From Candidatus Faecalibacterium faecipullorum (GTDB lineage: Bacteria > Bacillota > Clostridia > Oscillospirales > Ruminococcaceae): a stretch of 8,737 bases of DNA. How positions within the stretch are numbered: the first letter of the stretch is position 1; every line of letters begins with the position of its first letter. The notes under the pieces are model-generated. The model worked only from the letters and a program-made list of their open reading frames with translations. It ran no database searches and was not told the origin of the DNA. Shown here piece after piece: positions 1 to 5,982 of the stretch. Position numbers and translations under genes: made by a program. The stretch spans positions 1-8,737 of the forward strand of contig DWXX01000159.1 of NCBI GenBank assembly GCA_019118985.1. The letters are read 5' to 3'.

Positions 1-1177
1 GCTTGCGCAGGATGGCCCGCCGGGCGGTGACCCAGTTCTCCTTGGCCTCCCGCACCGGGTCACCCCCCTCATGGAAGGTGTCGGGGAAGAAGTAGGGCAA
101 AAACCGCCCCTCGGTGTACTTCACCCCCTCGATGTCCGAGATCAGCCGCAGGGTCGCGCCGTTGCCCACGCTGCCCACCACCGCGTCCAGGCCGATGGTC
201 TTGAACTCGGGCATGAAGGGCTCGGTGCCGATCCAGTGGTCGCCCAGGAACATCATGGCCTCGCACCCGCATTCGTGGGTGATGTCCACCATCTCTTTGG
301 CGAGCTTGGCCACCTCCCGCCGCTGGAAGGCCATGAAGTCGAGGTACTCTTTGCTGGGCACCCGGTACTGGTTGTTGTAGTAACCCTGGTCGATGATGTA
401 CTCGGGGCGGAACTTGTACCCCACCTCTTTTTCAAACTGTTCGAGGATATAGGGGCTGACCGATGCCGAATAGCCGTACCAGTCCACATACTTCTCCCGC
501 TTGAGCTGGTCAAAGATCAGGGTGAACTGATGGAAGAAGGTGGTGTACCGGATGACGTTGACGTAGGGGTGCTCGGCGATGAACTTCCGCAGCCGCTCCA
601 TCGAATAGGCGTGGGTCTTGGGCTGCCGGACGTCGAAGGTGATCTGGTGCTCAAAGTCGGTCCACCCGTTGGTGGTGGCGTTGTACATGTGGACGGGGTC
701 CCAGATCAGGTAGGCCAGGAAGCTGACGGTGTACTCGTGGTAGGGCTCCGCCTGCACCGTCACCGCGCCGTCGGCGTAGCTCCACCGCTCGGGCGGCACC
801 GGGCAGCCGGCGGTGCGGTCCATCACCTCCCACCAGCGGGCCATGTCGTCCCGGGTGTTGACCTGTATCAGCTCGGGGCTGATGCCCTCCATCAGCGGGA
901 TGGTGACGGTCGGCCCCGCCGCGGTGTAAAAACCGGTCATGATGTAGCACTGCTGCACTTCATCGGGGTTGGCTTTGGCCCAGGCGTTGTCCTTGCGGGT
1001 GGTGTAGTAGGTGGAGTAGATCTTGGCGCCGGTCTGCTGCAGCTGCGCGGGGAACTCGGTGCCGTCGCAGTCCCGGATGGCGTCCGCCCCCCACCGCCGC
1101 ATGATCTCCAGGGTCTCGGGCACCACGTCCAGGTCGGTGGGTATGGTCACCCGTCCTTTTTTGGCGGTATCGTTCAT
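1..1177 (-). CDS. lnpA: 1,3-beta-galactosyl-N-acetylhexosamine phosphorylase (GH112), 3' end missing
   Basis: Cytoplasmic enzyme that splits galacto-N-biose or lacto-N-biose with phosphate into galactose 1-phosphate plus GalNAc or GlcNAc. The reading frame is open from the ATG at 1177 to the left edge. That gives 392 residues, roughly the first half of a family whose members are about 720-750 residues long. Recognised by colinear similarity, from memory, to Bifidobacterium longum LnpA: WGADAIR (res. 29-35), HEYTVSFLAYLIWDPV (147-162), FLGDHWIGTEP (310-320), GVKYTEGRFLPYFFPDTF (351-368) and ARRAIL (385-390). Asp313 in the GDHW motif falls at the same number as the general acid of the bifidobacterial enzyme. 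The start is supported by AAGGAGG (1184-1190, complement), which begins 5 bp after the stop of the preceding small gene. It is the fifth gene of the leftward operon. GH112 also contains galactosyl-rhamnose phosphorylases, but the kinase across the locus argues for the N-acetylhexosamine substrate. GNB versus LNB preference is not settled. Confidence 0.93.
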   Translation of the reverse strand, partial: MNDTAKKGRVTIPTDLDVVPETLEIMRRWGADAIRDCDGTEFPAQLQQTGAKIYSTYYTTRKDNAWAKANPDEVQQCYIMTGFYTAAGPTVTIPLMEGISPELIQVNTRDDMARWWEVMDRTAGCPVPPERWSYADGAVTVQAEPYHEYTVSFLAYLIWDPVHMYNATTNGWTDFEHQITFDVRQPKTHAYSMERLRKFIAEHPYVNVIRYTTFFHQFTLIFDQLKREKYVDWYGYSASVSPYILEQFEKEVGYKFRPEYIIDQGYYNNQYRVPSKEYLDFMAFQRREVAKLAKEMVDITHECGCEAMMFLGDHWIGTEPFMPEFKTIGLDAVVGSVGNGATLRLISDIEGVKYTEGRFLPYFFPDTFHEGGDPVREAKENWVTARRAILRK

Positions 1178-1195
1178 GTAGTTCCTCCTTCACGT

Positions 1196-1387
1196 TCACT
1201 TGTCCTGAAAGGGCCGGTTGTACAGCGCCAGCACCACCAGCAGCAGGGCCACCCCCGCCACCATGATGCCAAGGCCCGCCAGCTCGCCGGTCATCTTCCA
1301 GCCGGCCACCACCAGCGCCATGGCCAGGACAAACAGCACCGCCATCAGCACGATGCGCAGCGCCGGGTGTTCTTTCCAGAATTGCAT
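1196..1387 (-). CDS. Small two-helix membrane protein in the sugar-uptake operon (DUF6903-like)
   Basis: A 63-residue protein of unknown function. It has a short basic/aromatic N-terminus (MQFWKEHPALR), a hydrophobic helix at about residues 11-29, a short KMTGELAG linker, a second helix at about 35-55, and a polar tail YNRPFQDK. It therefore looks like an integral hairpin membrane protein without a cleavable signal. Expression is supported by a purine-rich site (AAAGGGGGA, complement of 1394-1402) at good spacing and by tight packing: 16 bp after the permease and 18 bp before lnpA. I recall small proteins of this shape, ending in YN-K/R-P-, next to carbohydrate ABC permeases in Clostridia, classed as DUF6903. 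That family name is from memory and unconfirmed. The position suggests an accessory subunit or stabiliser of the transporter, which is inference only. Confidence 0.8.
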   Translation of the reverse strand: MQFWKEHPALRIVLMAVLFVLAMALVVAGWKMTGELAGLGIMVAGVALLLVVLALYNRPFQDK

Positions 1388-1403
1388 GGTATGTCCCCCT
1401 TTC

Positions 1404-2303
1404 TCAGCCCTTCAGGCCGCCCACCGTCATGCCCTGGGTCAGCTGCTTCTGCACGCAGATGTAGAGGATCAGGGTGGGCAGCATCACCAGCACAAGGCCG
1501 GCGTACATGGTGCCGTACTGCGCCGCGCTCTGCTGGGCCTGCATCAGGTTGAGCAGGCCGACCGGCAGGGTGCGGGGCGCGCTGGTCGAGCTCATCAGGG
1601 TCATCGAGATGATGTACTCGTTCCAGAACGACAGGAAGTTGAACAGGATGATGGTGATGATGGAGGGCTTGGCCATCGGGAAGATGATCCGCACCATGGC
1701 CGCAAAATAGCTGGCCCCGTCGATGTAGGCCGCCTCTTCAAAGTCGTGGGGCAGGGTGGCGAAATAGCTCGACAGCAGGTAGATGGTGAAGGGCAGCGCC
1801 GTCGCGGCGTAGACCACCGCCAGCACCACCAGGTTGTTGAGCAAAAAGCCCTCCCCCATCACACCGCGCAGCCAGGTGTCGCCGTCCCGCAGCATCAGGA
1901 AGATGGGCACCACGATGTAGTTGACGTTGATGAACAGCCCCGCCATGAACAGGACGTTCAGCAGCCGGCTGCCCCGGAACTTGAACCGCGACAGGCAGTA
2001 CGCCGCCGGCAGGGCGATGACCAGCAGCAGCGCCAGCGCCAGCGCGGTGACCAGCACCGAGTTGAGCATGTACTGGCCCATCTTGGCGCCGTTCCACGCA
2101 TCGACGAAGTTCTGCCAGTAAAAGCCGGCGGGCAGGGCCCAGGGGTTGCCGTAGAACTCCGCATTCTGCTTGACGGAGGCCATGAACACCCACGCCACCG
2201 GCACGATGATGGTGACGGCCAGCAGGATCAGCACAAGGTAGATGAAGAATTTGTACAGCTTTTCACCCGAGGGGGCGGCAGCTTTCTGCTGTGTTTTCTG
2301 CAT
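1404..2303 (-). CDS. Carbohydrate ABC transporter permease, MalG type
   Basis: Second transmembrane subunit of a CUT1-type sugar importer; 299 residues, the usual length. It has a cytoplasmic N-tail, a first helix at about 19-41, and further helices at about 80-104, 115-136, 156-178, 212-234 and 264-285. The EAA loop that docks the ATPase is clear: EEAAYIDGAS (res. 189-198), with the conserved glycine at 196 and FPMAKP at 208-213. The C-terminus QGMTVGGLKG (290-299) is the typical MalG-type ending. The start at 2303 is set by AAGGAGGG (complement of 2310-2317), which overlaps the TAA stop of the upstream permease, so the two are probably translationally coupled. Substrate is inferred from the linked phosphorylase and kinase to be galacto-N-biose or lacto-N-biose. 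No ATPase gene is in the operon, so a shared MsmK/UgpC-like ATPase elsewhere is likely. Confidence 0.93.
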   Translation of the reverse strand: MQKTQQKAAAPSGEKLYKFFIYLVLILLAVTIIVPVAWVFMASVKQNAEFYGNPWALPAGFYWQNFVDAWNGAKMGQYMLNSVLVTALALALLLVIALPAAYCLSRFKFRGSRLLNVLFMAGLFINVNYIVVPIFLMLRDGDTWLRGVMGEGFLLNNLVVLAVVYAATALPFTIYLLSSYFATLPHDFEEAAYIDGASYFAAMVRIIFPMAKPSIITIILFNFLSFWNEYIISMTLMSSTSAPRTLPVGLLNLMQAQQSAAQYGTMYAGLVLVMLPTLILYICVQKQLTQGMTVGGLKG

Positions 2304-2315
2304 GACGTTCCCTCC

Positions 2316-3200
2316 TTAGAATTCAAGCGGCTCGCGGCTGGTGGCCTTGTTGACGCAGGCCGACAGCGCGAAGGAGAACAGGAAGATCACCACGCCGATG
2401 GCCATGCTGTAGCCGTACAGGCCGGCGTTCTTCTGGCTGTACATGTAGTTGAGGGCCACGTCCGACGCGCCGTTGGGCCCGCCGCTGGTCATGGCGGTGA
2501 CGAACAGGAAGGCCATGTTGATGGTCGAGATGATGAAGAAGGTCAGCGTGGTGCGGATGTTGGTCCAGATCAGCGGGATGGTGATGCGGAAGAACTGGGT
2601 CAGCCGGCCCGCGCCGTCCAGGTTGGCGCTCTCATACAGGCTGGCGGGCACCGACGACATCGACGCCATGTACATCACCATGTAGTAGCCCACCGCCTGC
2701 CAGACCATCGCGATGATGATGGAGGGGATGACCAGCTTTTCCCCCTTCCACAAAATGGGGTTGGTCATGTCGCGGAACAGGCCGATGATGCTGTTCAGCA
2801 TGCCGTTCTCGGGCTTGTAGATGGCCGAGAAGATGCCCGAGATGACCACCACCGACAGGATGTTGGGGATGTAGAACACCACCCGGAAGAAGTTCTGCCC
2901 GCGGATCTTCTCCCGCGTGAGGATGGACGCGAAGATCAGCGCCAGGGCAAAGGTGACGATGGTGACCACCACCACCAGCAGGATCATGTTCTGCATCGAG
3001 CGGATGAACTGGGTGTCCCGCATCAGCTGCTGGAAGTTTTTCAGCCCCACGAAGGTCTCGTCGGGGGTATAGGCCCCCCGCTCGTACAGCGACATCCGAA
3101 AGACGTTGAGGGTTGGCAGGATCATAAAAATGAAAAAGAGGATGGTCGCGGGGGCGACGCACGCCACCAGGAACAGGCTGCGGCCCTTGTTGTGCTTCAT
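2316..3200 (-). CDS. Carbohydrate ABC transporter permease, MalF type
   Basis: First transmembrane subunit of the same importer; 294 residues. The N-terminal helix spans about 8-29 and ends in the ILPT turn, followed by a periplasm-side segment with FVGLKNFQQL (50-59), common in this family. Further helices lie at about 72-94, 108-127, 157-180, 217-236 and 264-284. The EAA-type loop is YESANLDGAG (189-198), with Gly196 and ITIP (206-209). The frame stays open upstream to 3629, but those residues are an out-of-frame shadow of the binding-protein gene. The real start is the ATG at 3200 (MKHNKGRS), with AAAGGAGT (complement of 3211-3218) about 10-11 bp before it. It follows the binding protein after 80 bp that contain a terminator-like hairpin, and precedes the MalG-type permease by 12 bp. 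Confidence 0.93.
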   Translation of the reverse strand: MKHNKGRSLFLVACVAPATILFFIFMILPTLNVFRMSLYERGAYTPDETFVGLKNFQQLMRDTQFIRSMQNMILLVVVVTIVTFALALIFASILTREKIRGQNFFRVVFYIPNILSVVVISGIFSAIYKPENGMLNSIIGLFRDMTNPILWKGEKLVIPSIIIAMVWQAVGYYMVMYMASMSSVPASLYESANLDGAGRLTQFFRITIPLIWTNIRTTLTFFIISTINMAFLFVTAMTSGGPNGASDVALNYMYSQKNAGLYGYSMAIGVVIFLFSFALSACVNKATSREPLEF

Positions 3201-3227
3201 GGCGGGAACCACTCCTTTCAATACATC

Positions 3228-3260
3228 AAAAAAGCGGAGGCGGCTTTGACCGCCCCCGCT
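3228..3260 (-). terminator. Intrinsic terminator-like hairpin inside the transporter operon
   Basis: Read leftward, AGCGGGGGCGG (3260-3250) pairs over 11 bp, including one G-U, with 3243-3233 around the loop TCAAAG. Six T residues follow at 3233-3228. The G-U pair would be an A-C mismatch in rightward RNA, and the T-run lies on the left, so the element acts on leftward transcripts. It sits between the binding-protein stop (3281) and the first permease ribosome binding site (3218). Partial termination or 3'-end protection here would give more binding protein than permease, a common arrangement in sugar ABC operons. Confidence 0.85.
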
Positions 3261-3280
3261 GGGCAGGGCTTTGTGTTCGG

Positions 3281-4654
3281 TTACTCGATGATGTTGGCCC
3301 GCATCTGGTCGCTGGCCGACTTGACGCCGTCGATCCACTCCTGCTCGGTGATGCTGCCCGACACAAGGGAGTTGACCGGGTCGAAGAAGGCGGTGCGCAC
3401 CTCGACGCCGGGGATGGCGGTGAAGGCCGCGAAGTTGCCCATGGCCGCCTTGGCGCCGTTGTCGTAGATGGAGTAGAACAGCTTGTTGTCCCCCTCCAGG
3501 CTGTCGGCGATGCCCAGCACCGGCTGGATGGCGCCGGCGGCGGCGAACAGCTCGCAGGCCACGTCGCTGTACAGGAAGGCGACGAACTGCTTGGCCGCAT
3601 CGATGTGCTCGGCGCCGGCGGGGATCCACGCCTGCTCAAACCAGGTGTAGCTGTAGCGGTCGCCGCCCTCTTCCAGGGCGGGCAGGGCGGTCATCCCCCA
3701 CTCGAAGCCGTCGGCGCGGGGCGCTTCGGCCATTTCGCCCACGATCCAGGTGCCGTTGGGCATGAACAGGGCCTTGTTGTCCAGCACCAGCTGCTGGTTC
3801 TGGGTGAAGTCCTGGTCGTTGGCCTGGGCGGGGGTGATGGGGTTGGTGTAGGTGGCCAGCTTTGCCACGATGTCGAAGCACTTCTGCGCCTCGGGGGTGT
3901 CCCAGATGCCCTCCTCGTAGTGGGTGGCCTTGTCGAAGAACTCGGGCCCGCCGCAGACGTACATCAGCGCGTAGAAGAAGGCGTCGAAGTAGCCGGTGGT
4001 GGGGTAAGTAAACAGGTAGGTGCCCGCAGCGGCAGCCGCGTCGCCCAGCGCCCACATCTCGTCCCAGGTCTGGGGCACCTCCCAGCCGTTCTCAGCCAGG
4101 AAGCCGGCGTTGTAGAACAGGCCGCAGGGGCTGTAGAACATGGGGGCCAGGTAGGTCTTGCCGTCGCCGTAGGGGTTGGTGAGGGAGGTGTCGGTGAAGC
4201 CGCCGGCGATCTTGTCGCCCACCACGGCATCTTCGCCGGGGACGGTCATGCTCAGCACGTCGGTGATGTCGGCGATCAGGTTGCCCTTGATGAACTGCTC
4301 GGTCAGGGCGGCCTCGCGGCCGGTGGCCAGGTGGATGACGTCGGGGTAGTCGCCGCCCTGCATCGAGGGGCCGATGACGTCCTCGAGGTTCTTGTCGGTG
4401 GTCAGCTCAACGGCGATGCCGGTCTCGGCGGTGAAGGCGTCGGCCACCTGCTTCCACATCTCGGAGCCGTAGGCGGTCTCGATGGCGGCCACCTTGATGG
4501 TCTGGGCGGGCGCCGCAGAGGAAGCAGCCGACGAAGCGCCGCTGCTGGAAGCCGCGGTGGAGCTGGACGAGCTGCCGCCGCAGGCGGCCATGCCCGCAGC
4601 CGCAGCGGCGGCGCCGACGATCTTGATAAAGTTGCGACGGGAAATGCGTTTCAT
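3281..4654 (-). CDS. Extracellular sugar-binding lipoprotein of the ABC importer
   Basis: Solute-binding protein of 457 residues, normal for CUT1 family 1 binding proteins. The N-terminus carries SRRNFIK (res. 5-11), close to the twin-arginine consensus, then an Ala-rich hydrophobic stretch (14-24) and a lipobox-like MAAC with Cys25 as the probable lipidated residue. A Ser/Ala-rich tether (about 28-49) precedes the mature fold starting at IKVAAIETAYGSEMWKQ. Aromatic patches such as YPTTGYFDAFFYALMY suit a carbohydrate cleft. The start is ATG 4654, with GGGAGGA (complement of 4662-4668) upstream. First gene of the leftward operon behind a promoter at 4756-4784. It is the counterpart of the GNB/LNB-binding protein of bifidobacteria by context. 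Sequence alone does not prove ligand, and other N-acetylated disaccharides are possible. Confidence 0.92.
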   Translation of the reverse strand: MKRISRRNFIKIVGAAAAAAGMAACGGSSSSSTAASSSGASSAASSAAPAQTIKVAAIETAYGSEMWKQVADAFTAETGIAVELTTDKNLEDVIGPSMQGGDYPDVIHLATGREAALTEQFIKGNLIADITDVLSMTVPGEDAVVGDKIAGGFTDTSLTNPYGDGKTYLAPMFYSPCGLFYNAGFLAENGWEVPQTWDEMWALGDAAAAAGTYLFTYPTTGYFDAFFYALMYVCGGPEFFDKATHYEEGIWDTPEAQKCFDIVAKLATYTNPITPAQANDQDFTQNQQLVLDNKALFMPNGTWIVGEMAEAPRADGFEWGMTALPALEEGGDRYSYTWFEQAWIPAGAEHIDAAKQFVAFLYSDVACELFAAAGAIQPVLGIADSLEGDNKLFYSIYDNGAKAAMGNFAAFTAIPGVEVRTAFFDPVNSLVSGSITEQEWIDGVKSASDQMRANIIE

Positions 4655-4683
4655 AGTTCAATCCTCCCACAAGGTTGGTTGAC

Positions 4684-4704
4684 GCCCGGGGTCCTGCCCC
4701 GGGC
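4684..4704 (-). other. Perfect hairpin in the binding-protein mRNA leader
   Basis: GCCCGGGG (4684-4691) and CCCCGGGC (4697-4704) form an 8-bp GC stem with a 5-nt loop. It lies about 15 bp upstream of the binding-protein ribosome binding site (4662-4668), inside the predicted leader. It has no T-run, so it is probably not a terminator. A 5' stabilising structure, or simple GC richness, are the alternatives. Confidence 0.5.
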
Positions 4705-4726
4705 TGTGCGGCCGGCCGGGCTGTGC
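4699..4726 (-). repeat. Two direct copies of GCACAGCCCGG in the leader
   Basis: On the complement strand GCACAGCCCGG occurs at 4726-4716 and again at 4709-4699, an offset of 17 bp. Both lie downstream of the predicted start of the leftward transcript. The first copy overlaps the 12-mer GCCCGGCACAGC (4731-4720), which also occurs in the leader of the divergent regulator (4995-5006, plus strand). Confidence 0.5.
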
Positions 4727-4755
4727 CGGGCGCGCCGCGTCCTTCTCTGCCTCCC

Positions 4756-4784
4756 ACTATAGAAGATTTTCCGCCCGGCTACAA
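4756..4784 (-). promoter_or_regulatory. Sigma70-like promoter for the leftward transporter/lnpA operon
   Basis: Read leftward: TTGTAG (4784-4779), 17-bp spacer, TATAGT (4761-4756). The -10 matches 5 of 6 and the -35 keeps TTG, with ideal spacing. Transcription would begin near 4749, leaving a GC-rich leader of about 95 nt. The weak -35 is what one expects for a promoter that needs an activator. Confidence 0.6.
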
Positions 4785-4953
4785 GCGCATTCTTGCCCCG
4801 TTTTTTAGAAATATTGCTTTCAATAAAAATCGAGCGGTCAAATTGTCTGTCTTTTGCCCAAAACTTTGTGCAGAACGCCCGATTTCTGCCATTTCTTACA
4901 AAAAAGTTACAGCAATGAGAAGATCAGCCTTGCATTCCGCCCGAAAATCCCCC

Positions 4954-4982
4954 TTGCAAAAAACGGCAGGATTCTCTATAAT
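4954..4982 (+). promoter_or_regulatory. Sigma70-like promoter for the araC-type regulator and nahK
   Basis: TTGCAA (4954-4959), 17-bp spacer, perfect TATAAT (4977-4982). Transcription would start near 4989, giving a leader of about 97 nt before the GTG start at 5086. No better promoter is seen ahead of nahK, so the kinase is probably transcribed from here too. Confidence 0.75.
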
Positions 4983-4988
4983 AGGGGC

Positions 4989-5003
4989 GTGCCGGCCCGG
5001 CAC
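4989..5003. promoter_or_regulatory. 15-bp palindrome at the predicted transcription start
   Basis: GTGCCGG-C-CCGGCAC is a perfect palindrome beginning 7 bp after the TATAAT box, at the predicted start site. It overlaps the shared 12-mer GCCCGGCACAGC (4995-5006) and is followed by a second GC palindrome (GCGCCGGCGC, 5005-5014). As an operator it could block the promoter; as RNA it would be a tight 5' hairpin. Neither role is proven. Confidence 0.5.
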
Positions 5004-5085
5004 AGCGCCGGCGCCGTCGTGATATATTGCTTTTTGTTTTATTGATATTGCTTTTATCTGTCGGGCCGTGAGAGGAGGCGACACA

Positions 5086-5949
5086 GTGAGCACCGACCGC
5101 TTTGACATCAGCTACGCCCCCGCCCCGCGGGAGGCCTTCCGCCTTTTGTACATCAGCAAGAGCCGCTTTGGCGGCGACTGGAACAGCACCGCCCACACCC
5201 ACGCCTGCACCGAGCTGTTCTACTGCCTGAGCGGCGAGGGGCAGTTCTACATCAGCGGGCAGCTCTACCCTGTCCGCCCCGACGACCTGGTCATCGTCAA
5301 CCCGCAGGTCGAGCACACCGAGCTGAGCCTCAACGCCGCCCCGCTGGAATATGTGGTGCTGGGCATCTCGGGCATCGAGGTGCTATTCGGCAAGTCGGAC
5401 GACCCCTACGCCATCCTCAACTGCAAAGACCAGCGGGAGCGCCTGTGTACCCTGCTGCACATGCTGCTGGCCGAAGCCGACCACAGCCTGGACGGCTACG
5501 AGACGGTCTGCCAGGACCTTTTGGAGGTGCTTTTGATCTGGCTGGTCCGCACCAGCACCCTGTCTTTGCAGCTGCAGAAGAGCCCCGCCCGCTCGGACAA
5601 CCGCGAGTGCGCCGAGATCAAGCGCTACATCGACACCAACTACCGCGAGGACATCTCGCTGGACAAGCTGGCCGCCCTGGCCCATCTGAACAAGTATTAC
5701 CTGGCCCACGCCTTCCAGAAAGAGTACGGCGTCTCCCCCATCACCTACCTGAGCCGCCGCCGCATCGAGGAGAGCAAGTACCTGCTGGGCAACACCGGCC
5801 ACACCCTGGCCCAGGTCAGCGAGCTGCTGGGCTTTTCGTCCCCCAGCTATTTTTCCCAGTGCTTCCGCAAGGCGGAGGGCATCAGCCCCAACGAATACCG
5901 CCGCCAGGTGCGGGCGGGCCAGCGCCCCGCCCCACCCAAGCGGCGCTGA
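5086..5949 (+). CDS. AraC-family transcriptional regulator with cupin sensor domain
   Basis: A 287-residue regulator. The N-terminal half is a cupin-type AraC ligand-binding domain, with HTHACTE (res. 37-43), the SGEGQFYISGQLYPVRPDDL strand-turn region (49-68) and His77 in VNPQVEHTEL. The C-terminal half (about 174-276) is the two-part AraC helix-turn-helix: EDISLDKLAALAHLNKYYL (first HTH), KYLL linker, then TLAQVSELLGF and YFSQCFRKAEGISPNEYRR (second HTH and family signature). A GTG at 5068 is in frame, but AGAGGAGG (5071-5078) would then lie inside the gene. The GTG at 5086, 7 bp after that site, is the better start. It is divergent from the transporter operon and 33 bp ahead of nahK, so it probably senses the disaccharide or a breakdown product and activates both operons. 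The ligand is not deducible. Confidence 0.92.
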   Translation: MSTDRFDISYAPAPREAFRLLYISKSRFGGDWNSTAHTHACTELFYCLSGEGQFYISGQLYPVRPDDLVIVNPQVEHTELSLNAAPLEYVVLGISGIEVLFGKSDDPYAILNCKDQRERLCTLLHMLLAEADHSLDGYETVCQDLLEVLLIWLVRTSTLSLQLQKSPARSDNRECAEIKRYIDTNYREDISLDKLAALAHLNKYYLAHAFQKEYGVSPITYLSRRRIEESKYLLGNTGHTLAQVSELLGFSSPSYFSQCFRKAEGISPNEYRRQVRAGQRPAPPKRR

Positions 5950-5982
5950 ACCCACACACATCATTTACGGAGGGATCGCACC

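Larger units (their letters stand above)
4811..5054 (+). repeat. Three identical ATATTGCTTT 10-mers, candidate regulator sites
   Basis: ATATTGCTTT occurs at 4811-4820, 5024-5033 and 5045-5054, all in the same orientation. The last two are exactly 21 bp apart, two helical turns, and sit between the predicted regulator promoter and its ribosome binding site. The first is 213 bp further left, about 62-71 bp upstream of the predicted start of the leftward operon, where an activator could work. The first copy also lies within the short inverted repeat ATTG-CTTT-CAAT (4812-4823). The arrangement fits half-sites for an AraC-family protein, probably the one encoded at 5086. Binding is inferred. Confidence 0.55.

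Noticed and set aside
71..1552. Long rightward open frame of 493 codons opposite lnpA and the permease
   Set aside because: It is antisense to well-recognised genes, is rich in His/Gly/Val typical of GC-rich shadows, and has no ribosome binding site.
1218..3467. Rightward open frame of 749 codons
   Set aside because: His/Asp/Gln-rich shadow covering five features on the other strand; resembles no protein family.
3201..3629. N-terminal extension of the MalF-type permease to 437 residues
   Set aside because: Arg-rich sequence in the wrong frame of the binding-protein gene; the ATG at 3200 has a ribosome binding site and begins with a normal family N-terminus.
3605..4762. Rightward open frame of 385 codons opposite the binding protein
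   Set aside because: Gly/Val-rich antisense shadow of a clearly real lipoprotein gene.
4954..4967. Possible CcpA (cre) site near the regulator promoter
   Set aside because: TGCAAAAAACGGCA lacks the correctly placed central CG and symmetric arms of a cre site.
5068..5085. Upstream GTG start for the AraC regulator
   Set aside because: The AGAGGAGG site would lie inside the gene; the GTG at 5086 is correctly spaced behind it.
4675..5108. Short open frames on both strands in the divergent intergenic region
   Set aside because: They cross promoters and AT-rich DNA, lack ribosome binding sites and have no recognisable composition.
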